Below are positions 28,381 through 36,433 of a DNA stretch of 64,000 bases, piece after piece (positions within the stretch are counted from its first letter, which is position 1; every line of letters starts with the position of its first letter). Made by a program: the position numbers and the translations under genes. The notes below the pieces were generated by a model. It was given only the letters and a program-made list of their open reading frames with translations, did not search any database and was not told the origin of the DNA. The DNA is from JAQBGV01 sp032128395 (GTDB lineage Bacteria > Planctomycetota > UBA8108 > UBA1146): positions 14,764 to 78,763 of the forward strand of contig JAQBGV010000237.1 in NCBI GenBank assembly GCA_032128395.1, read 5' to 3'.

Positions 28381-30087
28381 ATGGACGGGAAGAAGTGGCA
28401 GGACCGATGGATCGGTCCGGTCCGGGAGACGCTCGAGAAACTGAGCCCGGCACAACGGCTCAGCCTCGGCGTTCTCGGTGCTTCCCTGTTGGTCGGTCTC
28501 GGAACCCTCGCCCTCGGCGGGAGCTCCGGGAAGGAGATGGCCTTGGTCAGCATCGCCGATGTCGCGGAGGCGCAAGAGTTCGCGAGCTGGCTCGAGAAGG
28601 AACGGATCGATGCCGAGGTCACCCCCAACGGGGTCGCCGTAGCTCAGTCCGACCTCCCGTACGTTCGGTTCCAGAGCCGCATGCTCCATGCGCAAGGCAA
28701 CCGCCCCGACTTCTTCAAGTACATCGATGAGGACGAGTCGGTCACCACTTCGAACCGCGCGCGCAGCGACCGCTGGAGCGTCGGCAACAAGCGACAGCTC
28801 GAAGACGACCTCCGTCGAAGCGACGGAATCCGCGACGCGAGGGTCACTTTCACGCCGGACCGGAGGCGCACGGCGCTGCTGCGGCGTGATCTCGGGGGTG
28901 GGGCCGCGATCCATCTCGAGATCGACGAGAACGTCTACGCCGAAGGGCGGCTCCCGGGATCGGTCGCCCGCGTCGTGGGTCAGCACGTTGCGGCGGCCCT
29001 CGGTCTGAACCTGGAGCGTATCTCGGTGATGGACAATCGTGGGAACGGCTACGACCTCTCCGCGAAGGCCGTGATGGCCGGCGGGGACGATGACCCCGTG
29101 GCCCGGATCCGCGCGAACATCAGCGACCTCGTCGAGAACAGCTTCCCGATCGGAACCTTCGCGGTGGTGGTCGACGTCAAACGCAACCTGCGGCCGAGCG
29201 CCATCGTCGAGGAGTCGGTGGACCCGGACAACAAGGTCAACATGACCAAGCGGAAAGTCACCGAGACCTCGAAGAACCTCGGGAGCGTGGGCGCCCCGGG
29301 GCTGAAGCCGAACGTGGCGCGTTTGGGAGAGGGTGATGCGAGACCCGCGAGCGCGTCCGACAGCTACGAACGTACCGAGACCGACTTCGACAACGCGTGG
29401 GGACGCCGGGAAGTCCGTACCGATGTCCCGGCCGGCGAGCTGGAGGGGGTGACGATCTCCCTCGAGATCGACATGGCGACCGCGGTCGGAATCCTCGAGG
29501 AGACCCAGCGCCTCTTGAAGAACCCCGACTGGAGCGCGAAGGGCGAAGAGCTCGACGCCGCGCTGAAAGTTTTCCAAGAGGAGTGGCGGCTCAAGCTCGA
29601 GCAGCACTCCAGCCTAGAACCCAACCGGGTCAAGGCACAGGTCGACTTCAGCGTGCGCCCCCGTGCCGCGGAGACTGCGTCGATAGGGAGCGACGGACGA
29701 GGGATGCTCGCCTGGCTCGGGGAACACGCCGGGAGTTTGGTCCTGGTCGTCCTCTCGCTCGCCGGCGGAGCGTTCCTGGTGCGCGCCGCCCGCAGCGGGA
29801 TCACCGACGTCGGGGATCTCCCCGACCCGGTCGCCGAGCTCGAACAGTTCCTCGCGCGTCGCGAGGAGCGGATCGCCGCGCAGGCGGCAAAGCGGCAGGA
29901 GGTCGAGCTGGAGCGTTCGACCCGCGAGACTTGGAACGTCGAAGCGGGGGATCAAGGAACGATCGATCTTCTCGAGGATGTGATCCGCTACGCACAGGAG
30001 CAGCCTCAGGTCGCCGCCTCGGTGGTGAAGCAGTGGCTCCGTGAGCCGTCGGGGCGGTCCCCTGAGAAGGGGGGGAGCACCTCGTGA
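28381..30087 (+). CDS. fliF: Flagellar MS-ring protein FliF
   Basis: A 568-residue membrane ring protein with two membrane segments (LSLGVLGASLLVGLGTLAL and SLVLVVLSLAGGAFLVRAA). Between them lie the YscJ/FliF ring-building motifs: the first (ADVAEAQEFASWLEKERIDAE), and the second (LEDDLRRSDGIRDARVTFTP). The cytoplasmic tail (LEDVIRYAQEQPQVAASVVKQWL) is the FliG-binding helix, well conserved. Somewhat divergent in the middle but length is normal. The stop overlaps the GTG of fliG (GTGA). Confidence 0.92.
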   Translation: MDGKKWQDRWIGPVRETLEKLSPAQRLSLGVLGASLLVGLGTLALGGSSGKEMALVSIADVAEAQEFASWLEKERIDAEVTPNGVAVAQSDLPYVRFQSRMLHAQGNRPDFFKYIDEDESVTTSNRARSDRWSVGNKRQLEDDLRRSDGIRDARVTFTPDRRRTALLRRDLGGGAAIHLEIDENVYAEGRLPGSVARVVGQHVAAALGLNLERISVMDNRGNGYDLSAKAVMAGGDDDPVARIRANISDLVENSFPIGTFAVVVDVKRNLRPSAIVEESVDPDNKVNMTKRKVTETSKNLGSVGAPGLKPNVARLGEGDARPASASDSYERTETDFDNAWGRREVRTDVPAGELEGVTISLEIDMATAVGILEETQRLLKNPDWSAKGEELDAALKVFQEEWRLKLEQHSSLEPNRVKAQVDFSVRPRAAETASIGSDGRGMLAWLGEHAGSLVLVVLSLAGGAFLVRAARSGITDVGDLPDPVAELEQFLARREERIAAQAAKRQEVELERSTRETWNVEAGDQGTIDLLEDVIRYAQEQPQVAASVVKQWLREPSGRSPEKGGSTS

Positions 30088-31127
30088 AGCGCCACTCGGC
30101 TGGGACGAAGACGACCTCGGAGGCCCCGGTGCGGTCCGGGATGCGCCGTGCCGCAATCCTCTTGGTCGCGCTCGATCCGGAAACAGGGGGAAAAGTCTTC
30201 CAGGCGCTCCCCGAGGACGAGATGGAGCGGGTCTCGCAGGAGATCGCGGCCCTCGGCGTCGTCGAGAAGGAGGAGATGTTCAGCGTCCTCGAGGAGTTCA
30301 AGGACTCCGCGATGTTGCAACAGATGCTGCGCGAGGGGGGATACGACAGCGCGATCGAGTTGATCAAGAACTCTCTCCCCGCGGAGAAGGCTTCCCGCCT
30401 GGTGAGGCTCCTCGAAGCGCAACGGCAGTCGATGCCATTCCACTTCCTCGAGAATACCGAGGCAGAGGTGATGGCGACCTTCCTCCAGGAGGAGCACCCC
30501 CAGACGATCGCACTGGTGCTCTCGTACATGAACCCGACGAAGGCCGCCGAGGTCCTGACCAGTCTTCCCTCCGATCGCCAGGTCGACATCGTCCGGCGCA
30601 TCGCGATCCTCGGCCACACCAGCCCCGAAGCGGTCAAGCGGGTCGAAGCGGGCCTCCGCAAGCATCTCGCCTCGCTCGCCTTCGAGGAGACCCAGGAGGT
30701 CGGGGGAGTGAAGACCGTCTCCGAGATCCTCAACGTTCTCGACCGATCCACCGAGCGCGCGATCCTCGAGACGATCGAGGAGGAGAACGTGGAGCTCGCG
30801 GAGGAGATCAAGAAGCTGATGTTCGTCTTCGAGGACCTGATCCTCGTCGACGACCGAGGGATGCAGAGCGTGCTCAAGGAGGTCGACAACAAGTCGCTCG
30901 CCCTCGCCCTGAAGCTCGCGAGCGAGGAGCTCAAGGACAAGATCTTCAGGAACATGTCGAAGCGGGCCTCCGAGATGGTCCAGGAGGAGATCCAGTACAT
31001 GGGTCCGGTCCGCATCTCCGACGTCGAGGGGGCCCAGACCCAGATCGTCGAGATCGTCCGGCGGCTCGAGGAGTCGGGGGACGTGGTGATCCAGGGACGG
31101 GGGGGGGAGAGCAACCTTGTCGTCTGA
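30084..31127 (+). CDS. fliG: Flagellar motor switch protein FliG
   Basis: A 347-residue switch protein with all three domains: FliF-binding N domain (RRAAILLVALDPETGGKVF), middle domain with EEHPQTIALVLSYM (EHPQT is the FliM-binding signature), and C domain with the torque helix LKLASEELKDKIFRNMSKRA, whose charged residues face MotA. GTG 30084 overlaps the fliF stop. It overlaps fliH by 11 bases. Confidence 0.97.
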   Translation: MKRHSAGTKTTSEAPVRSGMRRAAILLVALDPETGGKVFQALPEDEMERVSQEIAALGVVEKEEMFSVLEEFKDSAMLQQMLREGGYDSAIELIKNSLPAEKASRLVRLLEAQRQSMPFHFLENTEAEVMATFLQEEHPQTIALVLSYMNPTKAAEVLTSLPSDRQVDIVRRIAILGHTSPEAVKRVEAGLRKHLASLAFEETQEVGGVKTVSEILNVLDRSTERAILETIEEENVELAEEIKKLMFVFEDLILVDDRGMQSVLKEVDNKSLALALKLASEELKDKIFRNMSKRASEMVQEEIQYMGPVRISDVEGAQTQIVEIVRRLEESGDVVIQGRGGESNLVV

Positions 31128-32025
31128 CTCCCCCCGCTCGAACGAGACGCTCCACCCTCTTTCCCGCAGCCTCGGGGGCGACGCTGCCGGTCGCGTGATC
31201 CGCCCGGGCGCGGGGGGTGCTCTCCTCGATCGTCGCTTCCGACTCGAGGACATCTCCGCCCTCACCGAAGCGCTCGTCAACGCGAGCAGGGGACGAATCG
31301 AACGGCTGCGCGGAGCGGCCCACCAGGTCGAGGAGACCCTGCGCAATCAGGCAGAGGAGAGCCGAGCTCGGATCTCTGCGGTGATCGCAGCGGCGGAGCA
31401 GCAGATCGAAGATCGCGTTCGGGATACCACTCGGCGGTCGGGGGAAGCGATCGAGAAGTCCTACCGCGAGGGTCTCGAGCAGGGCGAGCGCGAGGGGTTC
31501 GCAAAGGGATACGGGGAGGGACTGGAGAAAGGGCTTCGTGAGGGGCGCGGGCGCGCGCACGAGGAGACTCGCATCGCGCTCGAGGAGCGGACCGCCACCT
31601 TGGTCCCAGCCCTCGAGAGCTTGATCGAGGAATTCGGGCGCGAACAGCGGGAGCTGCGTGACAGCGCACGTCAAGATCTGCTCGAGCTCGCCCTGGAGAT
31701 CGCGCGGAGGATCGTTCGCCGTGAGGTGGAGATCCCGCCCGCCGTGGTGGTCGACACGATGCACGCTGCGATCGATCGGATCGATGCACGCCGGGGACTC
31801 GTCGTCGAGATCCATCCCGACGACCGGGGCGCGGCAGAGGAGTTCCTCTCGCGAGTGTTCGGACACCTCGAGGCGGCGGAGTCGGTGACCATCGTCGAGC
31901 ACCCCGAGCGATCCCGCGGCGGCTGTCGCGTCCGCACCGAGTGTGGAAGCATCGACGAGACGATCGAGACGCAATTCGAGTTGATCGAGGAGCGGCTCCG
32001 CGGCCGGGAGGGGGTGCAGCGATGA
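31117..32025 (+). CDS. fliH: Flagellar export ATPase regulator FliH
   Basis: A 302-residue protein: a disordered N-terminus, a long glutamate/arginine coiled coil with the FliH-type glycine-repeat helix (REGLEQGEREGFAKGYGEGL, GxxxG spacing), and a C-terminal domain (LLELALEIARRIVRREVEIP) matching FliH/YscL/V-ATPase E subunit. FliH dimers hold FliI. TTG start at 31117 inside the fliG end has a GGGGGGGAGAG site, implying translational coupling. The stop overlaps the fliI ATG. Confidence 0.9.
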   Translation: MSSDSPRSNETLHPLSRSLGGDAAGRVIRPGAGGALLDRRFRLEDISALTEALVNASRGRIERLRGAAHQVEETLRNQAEESRARISAVIAAAEQQIEDRVRDTTRRSGEAIEKSYREGLEQGEREGFAKGYGEGLEKGLREGRGRAHEETRIALEERTATLVPALESLIEEFGREQRELRDSARQDLLELALEIARRIVRREVEIPPAVVVDTMHAAIDRIDARRGLVVEIHPDDRGAAEEFLSRVFGHLEAAESVTIVEHPERSRGGCRVRTECGSIDETIETQFELIEERLRGREGVQR

Positions 32026-33377
32026 GCACCTTCCGGCGCGCGATCGATCTCCTCGGGGACCGGGCCCCGGTCCGGGTGACCGGTCGGGTGCGCCGCGTCG
32101 TCGGGCTCGTCGCCGAGGCAGAAGGATTGCCCCTCCCCGTCGGGGGAGCGTGTCGCATCCGCTGTCGTCAGGAATCGGGACGTGAGCTCGAGGCGGAAGT
32201 GGTCGGCTTCCGCGACGGAAGGACTCTCTTGGTCCCCTACGGTCGCCTCGATGGGGTCGCGCCGGGGGACGCGGTGATCTACGAGGGAGCGCGGTTCGAC
32301 GTCCCGGTCTCCGAGGCTCTTCTCGGACGGGTGATCGACGGTCGCGGGAACCCGATCGACAAGCTTGGACCGATTCGACCCGAAGCTCGGGTCTCCGCGG
32401 ATGGCGAGCCGGTGCCGCCGCTCTCTCGCCGGCGGATCGATCAACCGTTCGGAACGGGAGTGCGGGCGATCGATACCCTTCTCGCTTGCGGCCGGGGGCA
32501 GAGGATGGGGATCTTCTCGGGGAGCGGGGTCGGCAAGTCGACTCTGCTCGGCATGCTCGCCCGAGGCTGCGATGCTCCGATCAGCGTCGTCGCGCTCGTC
32601 GGCGAGCGGGGACGTGAAGTGCGCGAATTCATCGAGCGCGACCTCGGCCCGGAAGGCCTTGCTCGCTCGATCGTGGTGGTTGCGACGAGCGACGATCCAC
32701 CGGTCCTGCGTCTGCGCGCGGCGCGGACCGCGACCGCGATCTCGGAGTGGTTCCGCGACCGTGGCCAGGACGTGCTCCTTCTGCTCGACTCCCTGACCCG
32801 CGTCGCGCTCGCCCAACGCGAGGTCGGACTCTCCGCGAACGAGCCCCCGACCACACGCGGATTCCCACCATCGGTCTTTTCGCTGCTCCCGCGACTCCTC
32901 GAGCGGACCGGCGCGGCGGAACACGCGTCGATCACCAGTTTCTACACCGTCCTCGTCGAAGGGGACGACCTGCACGACCCGATCGCCGACGCCGTGCGCG
33001 GGATCCTCGACGGTCACATCTGGTTGTCGCGCGCTCTCGCCTCCCGGGGGCACTTCCCCGCGATCGACATCCTCGAGAGCGTCAGCCGGGTGATGCCGGC
33101 GGTGGTCGACGAGCTGCACCTCGCCGCGGCCGCGGAGGCGAAGGAACACCTGGCGAGAGCCAAGGAGGTCGAGGACTTGGTGCAACTCGGCGCGTACGTT
33201 CGCGGGCAGGACACCCGAACGGACACGGCACTCGACCGAATGCCACGACTCGAAAAGCTATTGCGGCAGCGCTCGGACGAACCCTGTCCGAGGGAGACCG
33301 CGGTCGGCGAGTTGCTCCTCATCGACGCGAAGTCGTCCGCTCCGCCGCCGCGAACCAAGGAGGGGAGTCTCGGATGA
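32022..33377 (+). CDS. fliI: Flagellum-specific export ATPase FliI
   Basis: A 451-residue F1-beta-like ATPase. Walker A GSGVGKST is at 167-174, Walker B LLLLDSLTRVALAQREVGL carries the family signature, and GFPPSVFSLLPRLLERTG and SFYTVLVEGDDLHDPIAD follow. It powers chaperone and substrate handling at the export gate together with FliH and FliJ. ATG 32022 overlaps the fliH stop by 4 bases, and its own end overlaps fliJ. Confidence 0.97.
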   Translation: MSTFRRAIDLLGDRAPVRVTGRVRRVVGLVAEAEGLPLPVGGACRIRCRQESGRELEAEVVGFRDGRTLLVPYGRLDGVAPGDAVIYEGARFDVPVSEALLGRVIDGRGNPIDKLGPIRPEARVSADGEPVPPLSRRRIDQPFGTGVRAIDTLLACGRGQRMGIFSGSGVGKSTLLGMLARGCDAPISVVALVGERGREVREFIERDLGPEGLARSIVVVATSDDPPVLRLRAARTATAISEWFRDRGQDVLLLLDSLTRVALAQREVGLSANEPPTTRGFPPSVFSLLPRLLERTGAAEHASITSFYTVLVEGDDLHDPIADAVRGILDGHIWLSRALASRGHFPAIDILESVSRVMPAVVDELHLAAAAEAKEHLARAKEVEDLVQLGAYVRGQDTRTDTALDRMPRLEKLLRQRSDEPCPRETAVGELLLIDAKSSAPPPRTKEGSLG

Positions 33378-33826
33378 AGCGATTCCGGTTCCGTCTCGAA
33401 GGCCTACTGCGACTGCGCAGGGTCGAGGAGAAGCGCTGCCTCAGCAGCCTCCGGGCCCGCCAGGTCGAGGTGGCGGACGCGCAGGAGCGTCAGCGAGAGT
33501 TGAATTCGGATCGCGGCCGCACGATCGAGTCCCTTCGTCGGCTCGGACAGGGTCGTCTGGAGATGGAGGAGGTCCTCCGGCACCGGCGCTACTTGATCTC
33601 ACTCGAGAACCGGACTCGGGAGGTCCACGCAGAAGTGATTCGGCGACAGTCGGCCCTAATCGAGGCGCAACGCGTCACCGCACGCGCAGTTCGTGAACGG
33701 CAGCTGGTCGAACGCCTGCGCGAGCGTCGTCGAGACGATCACGAACTCGGAGTCCGACGCCAAGAGGTGCGAGACCTCGATGAGATCGGGAGCGGCGCCG
33801 CCGGCCGTCGGGAGGCGATCGGATGA
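33374..33826 (+). CDS. fliJ: Flagellar export chaperone FliJ
   Basis: A 150-residue, highly charged all-helical coiled coil starting MKRFRFRLEGLLRLRRVEEK, the typical FliJ opening (F-x-F-x-L-x-x-LL). FliJ sits in the centre of the FliI hexamer and contacts FlhA. Assignment rests on the N-terminal signature, size and position directly after fliI (ATGA overlap). Confidence 0.88.
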   Translation: MKRFRFRLEGLLRLRRVEEKRCLSSLRARQVEVADAQERQRELNSDRGRTIESLRRLGQGRLEMEEVLRHRRYLISLENRTREVHAEVIRRQSALIEAQRVTARAVRERQLVERLRERRRDDHELGVRRQEVRDLDEIGSGAAGRREAIG

Positions 33827-34539
33827 AAAAGCTCCTGCGTCTGACGACGATCGGTTGGTGCGCACTCTGTGGGCTCGCCGTGCCGCCCCTGGTGCTCGCC
33901 GTCGTCATCGCGCAGGCGATGGGGGTCCTCGACCTCCATCCGATCGTCGACAAGATCCAGGGGAACGCACTCGAGGGGGACGCGGAGGCCGGAGTCACCC
34001 ACGCGATGGCGGGGATCCCCGCGGGCGACTTCGCGACTCCGATCGATGCGTTCGCCTGGCGCCGGCGTCTGTTGGAGCTCGGAACCGAAGTCGACGCCGA
34101 TTCCGATCGTCTGGCCACCATCGGGGTCGAACTCGAGGCACGGGACGCGGCGCAGATGCAGGTCGCGGAGTCGCTCGCGGCCCTCCTCGGGGACCTCCTC
34201 GGGGCCGCGGTCTCCGCCGCGGAGCTCCTCGAGAACCCGGGTGAGTGGCGCCGACGCGTCGCAGCTCGGCGGGACACGGAGGCGCTTCGTCCCCGCCTCC
34301 TGAAGCTGATCCAGAACGTCGACAACGAGGCGCTCGCCTCGATTTTCGTCACTCCCGTAGCGTCGAACGGACTCGACGAGGACACGGTGACCCGACTCAT
34401 GGAAGAGCTTCCACCCGCGCGCGCGGGGGAAGTGATCACCGAACTCGGCCGCAGGGACCCGGCCCTCGCTGCGCGCATCATCGCGCGTCTCGAGCGGTCC
34501 ACGGCCCCTCTCGACAGCGAGGATGAACCCCCGCGATGA
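33823..34539 (+). CDS. MotE-like MgtE-N-domain flagellar protein
   Basis: A 238-residue protein with one N-terminal membrane segment (CGLAVPPLVLAVVIAQAM), a helical linker, and a C-terminal repeat VDNEALASIFVTPVASNGLDEDTVTRLMEELPPARAGEVITEL of the MgtE intracellular N-domain type. Proteins of this layout sit between fliJ and fliK in many flagellar operons; in alphaproteobacteria MotE is a periplasmic chaperone for the motor. It overlaps both neighbours by 4 bases, so it is clearly part of the operon. Exact role here is inference. Confidence 0.75.
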   Translation: MKKLLRLTTIGWCALCGLAVPPLVLAVVIAQAMGVLDLHPIVDKIQGNALEGDAEAGVTHAMAGIPAGDFATPIDAFAWRRRLLELGTEVDADSDRLATIGVELEARDAAQMQVAESLAALLGDLLGAAVSAAELLENPGEWRRRVAARRDTEALRPRLLKLIQNVDNEALASIFVTPVASNGLDEDTVTRLMEELPPARAGEVITELGRRDPALAARIIARLERSTAPLDSEDEPPR

Positions 34540-35888
34540 AGGTCACCACCGTTCCGAGTCCGATCGACACCATTCTCGGTTCCCATTCTGCGTCCCCAGG
34601 GCGCAGGGGTGGATTCGAGACCAGCTTTCCCGAGACCCTGCGCGGTGTTCGCGCCGAACGGGAGGAGCCGCAGCGCGGCTCTGGGGAGGAGGCACGCCCC
34701 GTCAAGTCTTCGCGCGACGGGGACGAGGCTGAAAGCGTCCGGGAGTCGGCAGCTGGGCAGGAAGATGCGGCGACGCAGTCGGCCGAGGACTCGCCGATCG
34801 ACGGCGTGTCCGAGACGACCGACGTCGACCCGGTGCCGGCGATCGTGATCATGGCTTCCGCGAAATCGACGGACGGATCGGCCGCGACCCAGGTCGTCAC
34901 TTCTCCCGCCGTCGTCGAGGCTTCACCGACGAGCACGGCGGACGCTCCCGTACCAGCCGGTACGGAGTCCGCAGCGACCGGCGCTGCTCCGTCGGACGGT
35001 ACGGTCGCCACGAAAGCACCGTCCACGGGAGCTGTGGACGAGGCAGCAGTACAGCGCGAATCGATCGGCGGTGCCGCTCGCGCGGGCCCGCAGGTGGTCG
35101 AAGGGGAAACGACCGCCGTCGGTGCCCGCGGGGCGACACCACCGACCGAAACGCCCACGCCGCCACTGGTTCAGCCCGAATCGCGACCCGCGGGAGCCAC
35201 CAAGGCTCCGGGAGAGGGATGGTTCCACGCCTCGGAGCGGGCTCAGGCGGTCGCGGGGGATCGCGCGGCTTTCCACCTTCTCGAAGGCACCGGTAGTCCG
35301 GACGAGAATCGCGCCGTATCGCCGGTGGTTTCGGTCGGAGCGCCCCCGGGGCGGCCCACGGTGAGTTCCGGATCGGAGTCGGCCCCGGAGACGATCGCAC
35401 CGCCCGTCGGTGGGACTGCGGTGCGCGTCGAGGGGAGCTCTCCCTCGACGGTCACCGCTGCGGAAGTCGTCCCAGCGGACGGCGAGCCGGCCGCCCTCGC
35501 GCGGCGGATCTACCGTCTTGTTCGGCGGGCTGTCGCTCGTGGCGACCACGAGCTGCGCGTCCGTCTCGATCCACCGCGCCTCGGTCGAGTCGACGTCGAC
35601 CTGTCGGTCGAGCGGGACCGGATCGGGATCCGATTCACCGTAGACACAGCAGAAGTGCGGGATGCGCTGCGGAGCCATCTGGCCGAGCTGCACGATTCGC
35701 TCGGCGAACACGGCTTCAGCGCGGGTTCGGTCGAGATCGACCTGCGTCAGGACGGGGCCGATACCGGCGGGCACAGGGATGGACGCCGCTCCGGGACAGC
35801 GGTCGACGTCGCGGGAGAGGGTGCTGAGCCGGATCTTGCCGAGATTCGGCTGTGGCACCTCGGCCGAGCAGTCGATCTACGAGGATAA
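34536..35888 (+). CDS. fliK: Flagellar hook-length control protein FliK
   Basis: A 450-residue protein. The first ~320 residues are low-complexity Ala/Pro/Thr/Glu-rich, the flexible ruler expected of FliK. The C-terminal domain (~330-430) has ELRVRLDPPRLGRVDVDLSV and LRSHLAELHDSLGEHGF, matching the Flg_hook domain that switches export specificity through FlhB. ATG 34536 overlaps the preceding gene. The long variable region together with the very large hook protein fits a ruler adapted to this flagellum, though length relation is not proven. Confidence 0.88.
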   Translation: MKVTTVPSPIDTILGSHSASPGRRGGFETSFPETLRGVRAEREEPQRGSGEEARPVKSSRDGDEAESVRESAAGQEDAATQSAEDSPIDGVSETTDVDPVPAIVIMASAKSTDGSAATQVVTSPAVVEASPTSTADAPVPAGTESAATGAAPSDGTVATKAPSTGAVDEAAVQRESIGGAARAGPQVVEGETTAVGARGATPPTETPTPPLVQPESRPAGATKAPGEGWFHASERAQAVAGDRAAFHLLEGTGSPDENRAVSPVVSVGAPPGRPTVSSGSESAPETIAPPVGGTAVRVEGSSPSTVTAAEVVPADGEPAALARRIYRLVRRAVARGDHELRVRLDPPRLGRVDVDLSVERDRIGIRFTVDTAEVRDALRSHLAELHDSLGEHGFSAGSVEIDLRQDGADTGGHRDGRRSGTAVDVAGEGAEPDLAEIRLWHLGRAVDLRG

Positions 35889-35897
35889 GGAGATGCC

Positions 35898-36332
35898 ATG
35901 CCAAGTGTGCAAGGACTGAGCGGGCTCATCCCGCCGCCAACTTCGACTGGAAGCGGAGCGGGGATCCTCGATCAGGCGGACTTCCTCGAGATCATGATCG
36001 CCGAGATCGCGAACCAGGACCCGTTCGAGCCGCTCGACAACCGAGAGTTCCTCGGGCAGCTGACCCAGATGCAGACCCTGCAAGCGACGACCGCGCTGAC
36101 CGAAGGGCTCGAGGCGATCGTACTCGGACAGCAGATCTCTTCGGCGGGTGGGTTGATCGGGCGTGCGGTCCGCGGGGTCGCCCCGAACGGGCTCGAGGTC
36201 GTGGGGACCGTCGATCGAGTGGTCGTCCAAGGGGGAGGCGTTCTCCTCGGAGTAGGCGAGCTGACTCTTCCCCTCGAGAGAGTGACCGAAGTGACGGAGA
36301 GCCCGACGACCGAGGATCCGGTCGCGGAGTGA
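35898..36332 (+). CDS. flgD: Hook cap/scaffold protein FlgD
   Basis: A 144-residue FlgD with the conserved N-terminal half: DFLEIMIAEIANQDPFEPLDNREFLGQLTQMQTLQ contains the QDPxxPxxNxEFxxQLxQ-type signature used for export and hook capping. Only a short region follows (residues ~85-135, LIGRAVRGVAPNGLEVVG), so the FlgD Ig/Tudor domains are reduced. ATG 35898 follows AAGGAG by five bases. The 101-base gap to flgE has a small CCCC-TTCG-GGGG hairpin at about 36341-36352. Confidence 0.93.
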   Translation: MPSVQGLSGLIPPPTSTGSGAGILDQADFLEIMIAEIANQDPFEPLDNREFLGQLTQMQTLQATTALTEGLEAIVLGQQISSAGGLIGRAVRGVAPNGLEVVGTVDRVVVQGGGVLLGVGELTLPLERVTEVTESPTTEDPVAE

Positions 36333-36433
36333 CCAATAGCCCCTTCGGGGGTGCGCCCACGGCCAAGGACTGGCCGCGGGTAGGACGCACGGCTGCGCAC
36401 GGCAACGACTGAGAAGAAGGAGTGAGGGAGAGC

